DNA of 64,000 nt. Origin: Acidobacteria bacterium Ga0077551. GTDB lineage: Bacteria > Pseudomonadota > Alphaproteobacteria > Caulobacterales > Hyphomonadaceae. The DNA lies in assembly GCA_001464545.1 (NCBI GenBank), contig LNFC01000012.1, forward strand, positions 1-64,000, given 5' to 3'. Numbering within the stretch: the first letter of the stretch is position 1; the number at the start of each line of letters is the position of its first letter. Shown here piece after piece: positions 26,251 through 36,053 of the stretch. The translations under genes and the position numbers were made by a program. The notes below the pieces were generated by a model, which saw only the letters and a list, made by a program, of their open reading frames with translations, did not search any database and had not been told where the DNA came from.

Positions 26251-26958
26251 ATGCGCCAGCCCGTCATCGACATCCGCGACATTGCCTTTGCCTGGAAGCA
26301 AGGGCCGCAGGTCCTCGACATTCCAGCGTTCCGTGTGGACGCCGGAGAGCGTGTGTTCCTGCGCGGGCCGTCGGGCTCCGGCAAGTCGACCCTGCTGGGC
26401 CTGATCGCCGGCGTCCTCGCCCCGCAATCGGGATCGATCCACGTGCTCGGCGAAGACATGAGTGCGCTGTCGCCCTCCCGCCGCGATCGTCTGCGCGCGG
26501 ATCATGTCGGCGTCATCTTCCAGATGTTCAATCTCGTTCCCTACCTCTCGGTCACCGGGAACGTGCTCTTGCCGCTGCGCTTCTCGCCGGCGCGCCGCAA
26601 GGCGGCGGGCAACGACGCGGAAGGTGAAGCCCGTCGTCTGCTCGCGCGCCTCGGTCTGGAGGATGAGCAACTCCTGAAGCGCCGCGTGTCGGACCTTTCG
26701 GTCGGCCAGCAGCAGCGCGTTGCCGCCGCCCGCGCGCTGATCGGCGCGCCAAAGCTAATCATCGCCGACGAGCCGACCTCCGCCCTCGACGCCGATGCAC
26801 GCGACCGGTTCATTGCGCTCCTCTCCGAGGAAGTGACGCGCACGGGCGCGAGCCTTCTCTTCGTCAGCCATGATGCCAGCCTCGCGTCCCTGTTCACCCG
26901 CGCAGTCGATCTTGCCGCGATAAACCGGGCCATGAACCGGGCAGGGGCGGCCGCATGA
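26251..26958 (+). CDS. ABC transporter ATP-binding protein (LolD/MacB-like)
   Basis: RGPSGSGKSTLLGLIAGVL, DLSVGQQQRVAAARALIGAPKLIIADEPTSALD. Confidence 0.93.
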   Translation: MRQPVIDIRDIAFAWKQGPQVLDIPAFRVDAGERVFLRGPSGSGKSTLLGLIAGVLAPQSGSIHVLGEDMSALSPSRRDRLRADHVGVIFQMFNLVPYLSVTGNVLLPLRFSPARRKAAGNDAEGEARRLLARLGLEDEQLLKRRVSDLSVGQQQRVAAARALIGAPKLIIADEPTSALDADARDRFIALLSEEVTRTGASLLFVSHDASLASLFTRAVDLAAINRAMNRAGAAA

Positions 26959-28223
26959 GCGCGCTCCTCTCTCTCGCCTGGGCCAGCCTACTCAACCGCA
27001 AGGGCTCGGTGATCCTCACCATCGTCGCGGTCGCGCTCTCGGTTGCGCTCTTCCTCGGCGTCGAGAAAGCCCGCAGCGGCGCGCGCGAAGGCTTCGGCAA
27101 CACCATCTCCGGAACGGACCTGATCGTCGGCGCGCCGACCGGCTCGGTGAACCTGCTGCTCTATTCGGTCTTCCGCATGGGCGGCGCGACCGCCGAAGTC
27201 TCCTGGCCGACCTACCAGAAAATCGCCGCGCGCGAGGATGTTGCCTGGACCGTTCCCATCGCGCTCGGCGACAGCCATCGCGGCTACCGCGTGATGGGCA
27301 CCAATCTCGACTATTTCGAACACTACAAGTTCGGCGGCGGCCAGCAGCTCGGTTTTGCGCAAGGCAAGCCCTTCGACGATCTTTTCGACGCTGTCATTGG
27401 CTCAGAGGTCGCCCGCGAACTCGGCTACACGCTCGATACGCCGGTCACCCTCTCGCACGGCCTCGGCGCCGCCGATCTCGGCTCCGGCCACGAGAACCGG
27501 CCGTTCCGCATCACCGGCATCCTGAAGCCCACCGGCACACCGGTCGACCGCACGGTGCATGTCTCGCTGGAAGCAATCACCGCCATCCATGTCGGCTGGG
27601 AAACCGGAGCCAAGAACCCGCTCGCCGATACGATCCCGGAAGAGATGATCCGTTCGTTCGATCTGACGCCCAAGACGGTGACGGCCATCTTCGTCGGCCT
27701 CGAGCGCAAGGGCACGATCCTGACGACTCGCCGGGCGATCAATACCAATCGCGGCGAGCCGCTGATGGCGATCATTCCCGGCGAAGCGCTGGCCGAACTC
27801 TGGAACGTCACCTCGGTGGCCGAACGCGCGCTGCTCGCCGTCTCCGCCTTCGTCATCGCGGTCGGTCTCGTCTCGATCCTCACGTCCATCCTGACGAGCC
27901 TCAACGAGCGCCGCCGGGAGATGTCGATCCTCAGGGCCACCGGCGCGCGGCCGCATCACATTTTCCTGCTCCTCGTCTTCGAGTCCGGCCTTGTCGGCTT
28001 TCTCGGCGCGGTGCTCGGCATCGCGCTTATTCATGGGCTGATCGCCGTCCTCGCGCCGCTGTTGCAGGCGCAATACGGTGTGGCCTTCTCCATGGGCGCG
28101 CCGGGACTGGTCGATCTCGCGGTGCTCGGCGCCGTGACGGCCGCGTCGCTGGTCATCGGGGCGATCCCCGCGCTCACGGCCATGCGCCGTTCCCTCGCGG
28201 ATGGGCTCAGCGTGCGGCTCTAA
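26955..28223 (+). CDS. ABC transporter permease (FtsX/MacB-like)
   Basis: ATGA overlap with ATPase; SLLNRKGSVILTIVAVALSVALFLGVEKARSGAREGFGNTISGTDLIVGAPTGS and C-terminal FtsX domain. Confidence 0.92.
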   Translation: MSALLSLAWASLLNRKGSVILTIVAVALSVALFLGVEKARSGAREGFGNTISGTDLIVGAPTGSVNLLLYSVFRMGGATAEVSWPTYQKIAAREDVAWTVPIALGDSHRGYRVMGTNLDYFEHYKFGGGQQLGFAQGKPFDDLFDAVIGSEVARELGYTLDTPVTLSHGLGAADLGSGHENRPFRITGILKPTGTPVDRTVHVSLEAITAIHVGWETGAKNPLADTIPEEMIRSFDLTPKTVTAIFVGLERKGTILTTRRAINTNRGEPLMAIIPGEALAELWNVTSVAERALLAVSAFVIAVGLVSILTSILTSLNERRREMSILRATGARPHHIFLLLVFESGLVGFLGAVLGIALIHGLIAVLAPLLQAQYGVAFSMGAPGLVDLAVLGAVTAASLVIGAIPALTAMRRSLADGLSVRL

Positions 28224-28276
28224 GGCATGGTTTTCGGCTCTGGCGCTCGGCGCCATCGCCGCTTAATTAGGAAGGC

Positions 28277-29011
28277 ATGATGAAAACGCTTCCCCGCTCC
28301 GCCCTCGTCGCGCTTGCAATCTGCTTGGCCGCTTGCGGCGCAGCGGACTCGCCGGCCTCTGCCGAATCGCCTGCCGCGAAGCCGGCGGCCAAATCGACCC
28401 CTGCGCCGGCCGTGAAAACCACGGACGCCTCCGGGCCCAAGGTCGGTGACAAGATCGGTGAGACGGCCGCGGACCGCGCCGCCGCACGCGCGAAGAAAGC
28501 CGCCGAGCGCGCCGCCGAGACCAAGAAGAAAGACGCCGAACTCGCCGCCAAGGGCATCAAGCGTATCGGCTGGGAAGACCTGATGCCGGAAGGGGAGGAG
28601 GAGCGCCTCGCCCAGATGTACCAGGCCCAGATGGCGATGCTCTATTCCGGCGCCGGTGTGGCCGAAGGCTCCGCCGCCGACACCATGGTCCAGGTCGGCA
28701 CCTTCAACACGGTCAAGGAACTCAACGGCAAGAAGATCCGGATTCCCGGCTACACCGTCCCGTTCGAATACGGTGCCGATGCGCAGATCAAGGAATTCCT
28801 GCTGGTCCCGTATTTCGGCGCCTGTATCCACTCGCCGCCGCCCCCGCCGAACCAGACCATCTTCATCATGGCCGACAAGCCGATCAAGATGAACGACCTT
28901 GCCCAGGCGGTCTGGATCGAAGGCGTCATCTACACCCAGACGCAGGAAAGTGACCTCGCGGACGCGGCCTACACGATCAAGCTGACCAGCATCGAGGAAT
29001 ACACCTACTGA
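28277..29011 (+). CDS. DUF3299 domain lipoprotein
   Basis: Lipobox LAAC; IRIPGYTVPFEYGADAQIKEFLLVPYFGACIHSPPPPPNQTIFI is the DUF3299 core. Confidence 0.88.
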   Translation: MMKTLPRSALVALAICLAACGAADSPASAESPAAKPAAKSTPAPAVKTTDASGPKVGDKIGETAADRAAARAKKAAERAAETKKKDAELAAKGIKRIGWEDLMPEGEEERLAQMYQAQMAMLYSGAGVAEGSAADTMVQVGTFNTVKELNGKKIRIPGYTVPFEYGADAQIKEFLLVPYFGACIHSPPPPPNQTIFIMADKPIKMNDLAQAVWIEGVIYTQTQESDLADAAYTIKLTSIEEYTY

Positions 29012-29664
29012 CGATCCGCGATCCCTCGGCGGTCCAGGTTGTCGCCTGGGACTTTGACGGCGTCCTCAACCGGAATGTCCAGAACGGCGTGTTCGCCTGG
29101 TCACGCAATTTCGAGCGAGACCTTGGCCTGTCGCTGCATTCCTTCAGCCGCCATCTGTTTGACGGCCGCTTCCAGAAAGCGATGCAGGGCGAGGCCTGCC
29201 TGATCGAGATAGTCACAGAATGGACCGAGAAGAACGGTGCCCACGGGCGCACGTCCGAGATCCTCGATTACTGGTTCACCCGGGACGCGCTGCCGGATCC
29301 TGACACGCTGGCGATTGTCGGCGCCCTGAAGGCGCGCGGCGTGCGCAATGTCATGGCCACCAACAACGAAATCCATCGCACCGATTTCATCGAGCACAAG
29401 ATGGGCTTCCATGCGCATGTCGACCGTATCTTCGCCGCTGGCCGCATGAAGATCGCCAAGCCGCACACGAACTACTTCGCGCATATCGAGGATGAACTGC
29501 AAACGGAACCGGCCGCACTGCTGCTGGTCGATGACATGCACGAAAACATTCTCGCCGCCCGCAGCCGGGGCTGGCAGGCCTTCCATTTCACCGAGGGCTC
29601 GCACGGCGCGCTGGCGGATGCGCTTGGCGTGCGCACGCACATGGCGGACTCCAAACAGCCTTGA
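29008..29664 (+). CDS. HAD family hydrolase (non-ATG start likely)
   Basis: VVAWDFDGVLNRN motif I at ~29041-29070 lies upstream of the listed ORF start; MATNNE, KIAKPHTNYF, LLLVDDMHENILAARSRGWQ. Confidence 0.8.
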   Translation: MTIRDPSAVQVVAWDFDGVLNRNVQNGVFAWSRNFERDLGLSLHSFSRHLFDGRFQKAMQGEACLIEIVTEWTEKNGAHGRTSEILDYWFTRDALPDPDTLAIVGALKARGVRNVMATNNEIHRTDFIEHKMGFHAHVDRIFAAGRMKIAKPHTNYFAHIEDELQTEPAALLLVDDMHENILAARSRGWQAFHFTEGSHGALADALGVRTHMADSKQP

Positions 29665-29714
29665 GCCTGGTTCATGTGAGGCGCATCGCGCCGATACGGA
29701 ACCTGCTGAATCAA

Positions 29715-29741
29715 AAAAGAAGGGCGGCCGTTAGGCCGCCC
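29715..29741 (-). terminator. Terminator between HAD and mscL genes
   Basis: GGGCGGCC-gtta-GGCCGCCC; minus strand followed by TTCTTTTTTGA. Confidence 0.75.
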
Positions 29742-29823
29742 CTCACCACTCTACTCGGTACTCTACTGTCCACGATAATGCGGGAGTAATCCCTAACGCT
29801 CCGTGAACGGCGTGACGCGACCT

Positions 29824-30231
29824 CTAGCCCTTGGCCAGCAGGTTGCGAATTTCTTCCAGCAGCACTTCCTGCCGCGGGGGCGGCGGCGGCGGCGCTGCAG
29901 CTTCGGCCTTCTTGAGCTTGTTCATGGCCTTGATCAGCATGAACATGACGAAGGCGACGATCAGGAACGAGATCAGGGCGCTGATGAACAGGCCGATTTC
30001 CATGATCGCGGCGGGCTTGGTCACTTCACCAGCCGCGTCGAGAACGGCGGGCGTGATCTGGATCTTGAGGGACGACAGGTCGATCCCCCCCATGATCGGT
30101 GCCAGAACCGGTAGGAACACGCCCTGGATGAACGCGGTTACCACAGTTGCAAAGGCGCCGCCCATCACAAAGCCGACCGCCATGTCGATGAGGTTCCCCT
30201 TCATCGCAAACTCTTTGAATTCCTTGAGCAT
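29824..30231 (-). CDS. mscL: large-conductance mechanosensitive channel
   Basis: MLKEFKEFAMKGNLIDMAVGFVMGGAFATVVTAFIQGVFLPVL. Confidence 0.96.
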   Translation of the reverse strand: MLKEFKEFAMKGNLIDMAVGFVMGGAFATVVTAFIQGVFLPVLAPIMGGIDLSSLKIQITPAVLDAAGEVTKPAAIMEIGLFISALISFLIVAFVMFMLIKAMNKLKKAEAAAPPPPPPRQEVLLEEIRNLLAKG

Positions 30232-30340
30232 ATCTTCCCCTTTCGCCCCGGGCACACTACCCGAAAACTAGGTAGTCAGATTGCGGGGTTCGGGTGCAGC
30301 GTCAAGCAGATGACACATGAAAGGCGAGCAAGGTTCGGGC

Positions 30341-30640
30341 TTATCGCGCCTCGGGATCGTCGCCGCCATTGACGCGGGCGCGCAATTCCTTGCCCGCCTT
30401 GAAGAAGGGAACAGCCTTGGCCGGCACTTTCACCGGCTCGCCGGTGCGGGGGTTGCGCCCTCTGCGGGCATCCCGCTTGCGCACCGAGAAGGCGCCGAAG
30501 CCGCGCAGTTCCACCCGGTCGCCGCGCGCAAGCGCATCGCCGATTTCTTCCAGGATCACGTTGACGACCTTCTCCACGTCTTCGTGACGCAGGTGCGGGT
30601 ACTCAGCCGCGAGCTTGTCGATGAGTTGAGACTTCAGCAT
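30341..30640 (-). CDS. ihfB: integration host factor subunit beta
   Basis: [17 protein letters not shown]..., [45 protein letters not shown]. Confidence 0.93.
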   Translation of the reverse strand: MLKSQLIDKLAAEYPHLRHEDVEKVVNVILEEIGDALARGDRVELRGFGAFSVRKRDARRGRNPRTGEPVKVPAKAVPFFKAGKELRARVNGGDDPEAR

Positions 30641-30736
30641 CCTGTTGATATTAAACGCATTTGCGGCGGAAGCGCTAGGCCCCCGCCGCAAACATTGCCT
30701 GAATTTTAGTTAGACCCCGTTGCGGGATCTACCGTA

Positions 30737-32725
30737 TCAGCCTTCGGACATCAGCTCTTCAGCCTGGCCCTTCCAGTCGTCACGCTCCATCCGGCCCTGG
30801 AACGCGAGCTCTTCTTCAAGGCTCGAAACCTGGTCGTCGGACAGGGCAGCGATCTGCCAGAAGTGGAAGATGCCGGCTTCCTGCAGCTTCTTCTCGAAGG
30901 CCGGACCGACGCCCTTGATCTTCTTCAGATCATCCGCGGTGCCGTGCGGCGCCGTCAGACGGCCGCGTGCATCGAGAGACTTGGCATCGCCCTTGGCAGC
31001 CGGAGCAGCCTTGGCTTTCGCCTTGGTGCCCGACGAGGCGAGCGCCGCGCCCAGGATGTCGCCCAGCGAAGCGCCGGCATCGGCCGAGCCATACTGTGCA
31101 ACGGCTTCGGCTTCTTCCGCGATCTCCAGGGCTTTCACCGAGAGGGAGACCCGGCGCGAAGCCCGGTCAAAGGTCACGACTTTCGCGTCAACCTTGTCGC
31201 CGACCGCAAAGCGCTCGGGGCGTTGGTCAGCCCGGTCACGCGAGAGGTCAGAGCGGCGGATGAAGGTCTTCACCGCCGGGGTGCCGAATTCGACTTCCAG
31301 GCCGCCCGAGGTCACTTCGACCACGGTGCAGGTCACGGTCGAGCCGCGCTTGATGCCGCCGCCGTCGCCGCTGCTGGCTGCCGCTTCGATCGGGTCACCC
31401 GACAGTTGCTTGATGCCGAGCGAGATGCGCTCCTTGTCGACGTCGACATCGAGGACTTTCGCCTTGACGGTATCGCCCTTGGTGAAGGCTTCGATCGCCT
31501 GGTCACCGGGCTTGTCCCACGAGATGTCGTTGATGTGCACCATGCCGTCGAGATCGGGGCCGAGGCCCACGAACAGGCCGAACTCGGTGATGCCGCGCAC
31601 TTCGCCTTCGATTTCCGAACCGACCGGATGTTCGGCCAGGAACGCGTCCCACGGATTGTCCATGGTCTGCTTGAGGCCGAGCGAGATGCGGCGCTTGTCG
31701 CTGTCCACGTCCAGCACTTCCACATCGACTTCCTGCGAGGTCGAGAGGATCTTGCCGGGGTGCACGTTCTTCTTGGTCCAGCTCATTTCGGAGACGTGGA
31801 TCAGGCCTTCGACACCGTCTTCCAGCTCCACGAAGGCGCCGTAGTCGGTGATGTTGGTGACGGTGCCCTTGAGGCGGGCGCCCGACGGGTATCGCGCCGA
31901 GATATTGTCCCACGGATCCGAACCCAGCTGTTTCATGCCGAGCGAGATACGTTGGGTTTCCGGGTTGATCTTGATGATCTGGACTTCGACTTCCTGGCCG
32001 ACTTCGACCACCTGCGAGGGGTGGTTGATGCGCTTGTAGGACATGTCGGTGACGTGCAGCAGGCCGTCGATGCCGCCGAGGTCAACGAACGCACCGTAAT
32101 CGGTGATGTTCTTGACGACGCCTTTGCGGACATCGCCTTCCTTCATGTCGGAGACGATTTCGGCGCGCTGTTCGGCGCGGCTCTCTTCGAGGATCGCACG
32201 GCGCGAAACAACGATGTTGCCGCGCACGCGGTCGAGTTTCAGCACTGCGAACGGCTGCACTTCGCCCATCAGCGGGCCGACATCGCGCACGGGGCGGATA
32301 TCAACCTGCGAGCCGGGAAGGAAGGCGTTGACGCCGCCGAGGTCGACCGTGAAGCCGCCCTTGACGCGGCCGGAGATGGCGCCCTTGACGGGCTCGCCTT
32401 TGGCAAAGCTGCGTTCCAGCTTGACCCAGCGCTCTTCGCGGCGGGCTTTCTCGCGGCTGAGGACAGCCTCGCCGAGGGCGTTCTCGATCCGGTCGAGATA
32501 CACGTCGACGATGTCGCCGGGGGCCGGCTGTTTGTCCTCGAGGGAGAATTCCTTGATATCGATGCGGCCTTCGGTCTTCAGGCCGATGTCGACGACGATC
32601 GAGTCATTGTCGATGCGAAGGACGGTGGCCGGGATAACCTGGCCTTCCTTCATGGCGCCAGCGGCGGCCGAACTCTCGAACATCGAAGCGAAGTCGGCAG
32701 GGGTAGGGTTCATGGATTTCGTCAT
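30737..32725 (-). CDS. rpsA: 30S ribosomal protein S1 with an extra C-terminal HhH-like domain
   Basis: Repeated S1 motifs (GAFVDLGGIDGLLHVTDMSYKRINHPSQVV etc.); C-terminus ADDLKKIKGVGPAFEKKLQEAGIFHFWQIAALSDDQVSSLEEELAFQGRMERDDWKGQAEEL. Confidence 0.95.
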   Translation of the reverse strand: MTKSMNPTPADFASMFESSAAAGAMKEGQVIPATVLRIDNDSIVVDIGLKTEGRIDIKEFSLEDKQPAPGDIVDVYLDRIENALGEAVLSREKARREERWVKLERSFAKGEPVKGAISGRVKGGFTVDLGGVNAFLPGSQVDIRPVRDVGPLMGEVQPFAVLKLDRVRGNIVVSRRAILEESRAEQRAEIVSDMKEGDVRKGVVKNITDYGAFVDLGGIDGLLHVTDMSYKRINHPSQVVEVGQEVEVQIIKINPETQRISLGMKQLGSDPWDNISARYPSGARLKGTVTNITDYGAFVELEDGVEGLIHVSEMSWTKKNVHPGKILSTSQEVDVEVLDVDSDKRRISLGLKQTMDNPWDAFLAEHPVGSEIEGEVRGITEFGLFVGLGPDLDGMVHINDISWDKPGDQAIEAFTKGDTVKAKVLDVDVDKERISLGIKQLSGDPIEAAASSGDGGGIKRGSTVTCTVVEVTSGGLEVEFGTPAVKTFIRRSDLSRDRADQRPERFAVGDKVDAKVVTFDRASRRVSLSVKALEIAEEAEAVAQYGSADAGASLGDILGAALASSGTKAKAKAAPAAKGDAKSLDARGRLTAPHGTADDLKKIKGVGPAFEKKLQEAGIFHFWQIAALSDDQVSSLEEELAFQGRMERDDWKGQAEELMSEG

Positions 32726-32856
32726 TTTGTCTCCGGGGAAGGGCATGAATGGTTCAAAGGCAGGGCGTGCATGATTGCAGCCTGCGGACATCCGGCCCCT
32801 TGGGGTGGTCTGGTTCTGTTGCTGCGCCGCCTGTTTGGATTGAGCCTTTAGGGCCC

Positions 32857-33495
32857 TCAGGCAGTCTTTCCACGGGCGAGAGCAGCTTCCACAGCCGCCA
32901 CCGCCTTTTCCACAGCCGCTTCTATAGTGAGATCAGTCGTATCGATCAAGATGGCATCGGCGGCCATCGCGGCGGGGGCGTCGGCGCGTCCCTGGTCGCG
33001 CGCATCGCGGATTTTCAGCTGTTCGACCACTGTTTCGAGGCTGACCATGTCGCCCTGGCCGACCAGCTCCTTCCAGCGCCGGACCGAGCGCTGGATAACA
33101 TCGGCGTCCACCCACAGCTTCACGTCGGCGTCCGGGGCGATCACTGTGCCGATGTCGCGCCCGTCCAGCAGCGCGCCGCCGGCCTGCATTGCAAACGCCC
33201 GCTGAAGCTCGAACAGGGCCTGTCGCACCGACGGGATGGCCGCCACGATGCTCGCCGCCTTGCCCGCCTCGGCGGAGCGCAGCTCGTGCTCGATGAAGTC
33301 ATTCAGGTCCAGCGAGCGGGCGAGATCGGACAACGGCCCCGCCGCGTCCAGCGGCACACCATGCTTCATCGCCGCTACCCCCACCGCGCGGTAGAGCCGC
33401 CCGGTATCCATGTGCGGCAGCCCGTAATACCCGGACAACCGCCGCGCAATCGTCCCCTTGCCGGACGCCGTAGTGCCATCAATCGCTATGATCAT
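32857..33495 (-). CDS. cmk: cytidylate kinase
   Basis: MIIAIDGTTASGKGTIARRLSGYYGLPHMDTGRLYRAVG, DGRDIGTVIAPDADVKLWVDA. Confidence 0.95.
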   Translation of the reverse strand: MIIAIDGTTASGKGTIARRLSGYYGLPHMDTGRLYRAVGVAAMKHGVPLDAAGPLSDLARSLDLNDFIEHELRSAEAGKAASIVAAIPSVRQALFELQRAFAMQAGGALLDGRDIGTVIAPDADVKLWVDADVIQRSVRRWKELVGQGDMVSLETVVEQLKIRDARDQGRADAPAAMAADAILIDTTDLTIEAAVEKAVAAVEAALARGKTA

Positions 33496-33571
33496 GAGGC
33501 CGGGGAGTGGGGCAGGGGATATACTGAGTCAAGTTCTTGAACCCCTCTCCCGCAAGCGAGAGGGGGAGAGA

Positions 33572-34354
33572 TCAGCGCGGGGCCATCCGGATCCCGCCGT
33601 CCAGCCGGATGCATTGCCCGTTGAAATACGTGTTCCGCGAAAGCTCCAGCGCCAGCGAGGCATACTCCTCCGGCTTGCCGAGGCGTTTCGGAAACGGCAC
33701 CGACGAGGCCAGCGAGTTCAGAACCTTGTCCGACGCGCGCAGCATGAGCGGCGTCGCGAAGATGCCCGGCATGATCGAGTTGACCCGGATGCCTACGTCC
33801 ATCAGGTCGCGCGCCATCGGCAATACGAGGCCGTTGACGCCCGCCTTGCAAGATCCGTACACGACCTGTCCGATCTGGCCGTCCTGCGCAGCCACCGACG
33901 CCGTCAGCGTGATGCACCCGCGCTCGCCGTCTTCCAGTTCCGGCAGGCCTGCCATGCCGAGCGCCGAGAGCGAGGCGATCCGGTAGGAGGCGACCAGCAC
34001 GCCTTCGGCGCCGAACGCATAATCTTCCGTAGGCAGACGCTTGTAGCGGGCGTTCTCCTTGTCCCAGCTCAGCGTCTTGCCGCCCTTGGCCGCCATTGCG
34101 CAATGCACGGTGATCCGCTCCTGGCCGTTCGCCTTGCGGGCCTTCTCGAAACCCGCGACGCAGGAGTCCTCGTCCATGATATTGACGTTGCAGAAGACGC
34201 CGCCGATTTCCTTGGCAGTTGCCTCGCCGGCTTCGGCGTTTATGTCGAAGATCGCAACCTTCGCGCCGGCCTTCGCCAGCGCCCGGGCGGTGGCCTGGCC
34301 GAGGCCCGAGGCGCCGCCGGTCACGACCGCGGCTGTGTCCTTGGTGATTTCCAT
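33572..34354 (-). CDS. SDR family oxidoreductase (3-hydroxyacyl-CoA dehydrogenase-like)
   Basis: AAVVTGGASGLGQATARALAKAGAKVAIFDIN, YGSCKAGVNGLVLPMARDL. Confidence 0.9.
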   Translation of the reverse strand: MEITKDTAAVVTGGASGLGQATARALAKAGAKVAIFDINAEAGEATAKEIGGVFCNVNIMDEDSCVAGFEKARKANGQERITVHCAMAAKGGKTLSWDKENARYKRLPTEDYAFGAEGVLVASYRIASLSALGMAGLPELEDGERGCITLTASVAAQDGQIGQVVYGSCKAGVNGLVLPMARDLMDVGIRVNSIMPGIFATPLMLRASDKVLNSLASSVPFPKRLGKPEEYASLALELSRNTYFNGQCIRLDGGIRMAPR

Positions 34355-34378
34355 GTGTGTCTCCCTTTGAGTTTTTTG

Positions 34379-35476
34379 TCAGTCAGCGGATGATGTCTGG
34401 GGCTCGGCAACGAAGCCCTTCCAGGTCTTCATGTAGGTGAGGAAGGCTATGCCGAGGCCTTCGGCCTTGAGGTGCGCTTCCGGCACGGGCAGGGCGATCG
34501 GCTCGAACGCCGCATTCGCCGCCACCTTCTTCGGGAAATCATGGTGCAGGATCGCCGCGCGTCCGATCACGACATAGTCCAGCCCCTCGTCCATCGCTTT
34601 CTGGCATTGCGCGCCGGTCGCAATCTTGCCCGCCGCGCCGAGGCGGCAGTCGCCGCGCGGCAGGGAGCTGAACCATTGCAGCAATGTCTTGCCCTTGAAG
34701 GCGGCGTCTTCCGGTTCCTTGAAGACATCCCAGAGCGACATGTCGAGATAGTCGACCTTGCCGCCCGTCATCAGGCCCTGTGCGAGGACAAGGATCTCGC
34801 CCAGGTCCATGCCGAAGCGTTCCGGCGACAGGCGTACGCCAACCGAAAAATCCTTGCCGCACGCCGCACGCACGCCGTCGAGGATTTCGTCGAGGAACCG
34901 CCGGCGGTTCTCGAAGTCGCCGCCATATTCATCCGTACGCAGGTTCACTTCGGCGGAGAGGAACTGGCAGATCAGGTAGCCATGCGCGCCGTGCAATTCC
35001 ACGCCGTGAAAGCCCGCCTTCTCCGCGCGCACCGCCGCGGCGATGAACGCGTCACGCGACTCCCGCACTTCGTCCAGGCTCATTGCGCGTGCGCCGAACT
35101 CGTCATTCGCTGATGGGCAATGCGGCGCCTCGCCGATCAGCTCCTTCGGGCTGCGCATGCCGGCGTGATGCAGCTGCACTACCGAATGCGTGCCTTCCGC
35201 GTTCAACGCAGACGCAAGCCGCGACAGGCCCGCGAGGTGCTTGTCATCGAATATGCCGAGCTGTCCGGGAAATCCCTGACCCTTTGCCTGCACATGCGCG
35301 GCGCAGGTCATGGTGAGCCCGAAGCCGCCCTGGGCCCGCAAGGTCAGCCAGCGGAACTCGTCATCGCTGAGCACGCCGTCGGCATGGCTCTGGAGGTTGG
35401 TCAGCGGCGCCAGCATGAAGCGGTTCTTCAAAGCAGGCCCGCGCGAAAGGGAGAGAGGAGAATGGAGATCTGTCAT
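34379..35476 (-). CDS. NADH:flavin oxidoreductase (old yellow enzyme family)
   Basis: LKNRFMLAPLTNLQSHADG, LHHAGMRSP, GFHGVELHGAHGYLICQFLSAEVNLRTDEYGGDFENRRRFL. Confidence 0.92.
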   Translation of the reverse strand: MTDLHSPLSLSRGPALKNRFMLAPLTNLQSHADGVLSDDEFRWLTLRAQGGFGLTMTCAAHVQAKGQGFPGQLGIFDDKHLAGLSRLASALNAEGTHSVVQLHHAGMRSPKELIGEAPHCPSANDEFGARAMSLDEVRESRDAFIAAAVRAEKAGFHGVELHGAHGYLICQFLSAEVNLRTDEYGGDFENRRRFLDEILDGVRAACGKDFSVGVRLSPERFGMDLGEILVLAQGLMTGGKVDYLDMSLWDVFKEPEDAAFKGKTLLQWFSSLPRGDCRLGAAGKIATGAQCQKAMDEGLDYVVIGRAAILHHDFPKKVAANAAFEPIALPVPEAHLKAEGLGIAFLTYMKTWKGFVAEPQTSSAD

Positions 35477-36053
35477 CGCGCCACAATGGCGCCAGCGGCG
35501 CGCCCGTCAATTCTGCCGCCGGGGCAGGGGTCTCTCACCTGGTCATCCCTGGATGCACGGGCGTCGAGGCCGTCCGAGGGCTGTTGCGCCAGGGAGGCTA
35601 CGCGTTCACCGCGCGCGGTTCAGGATGGCAGGTGCCTGCCGTGTTGAGGCGAGCAACCCAAAGAAGAAAATGTTCGGCACCGTTCTCGGATAAAGAGACA
35701 GCGGAATTCGAGCCGCGCGGCCCGCTGAAGACACTCAAAGGGTGATTCGGTTTGGAGGGTGATGTGCGGGTTTTCGCAGCTTCCGTATTGGCGAGACGGG
35801 CTCATTTTACGAAGCGAAGCGCGATCAACTGTATCGTACACTACAGGAAACAGAAAATGCAGCCCATAGCCCTTGTGTTCGTGAACTCCTGATTCCGTTG
35901 AAGTTTTTGGTCCAGCTCGAATGATCCTTGTGCGCGCAATACTAAATAAAGTGGAATCCTCCGTCTACGAATCGTTCAACTCAAGAAAGGGAAGTAACCG
36001 TTTCTCAAGGATGACGGATTTATGGCTAATCCGGGCACTACAGGGGGGATTTC

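Noticed and set aside
30863-32851. 662-aa plus-strand ORF opposite rpsA
   Set aside because: Antisense of S1 repeats; Asp/His-rich nonsense translation
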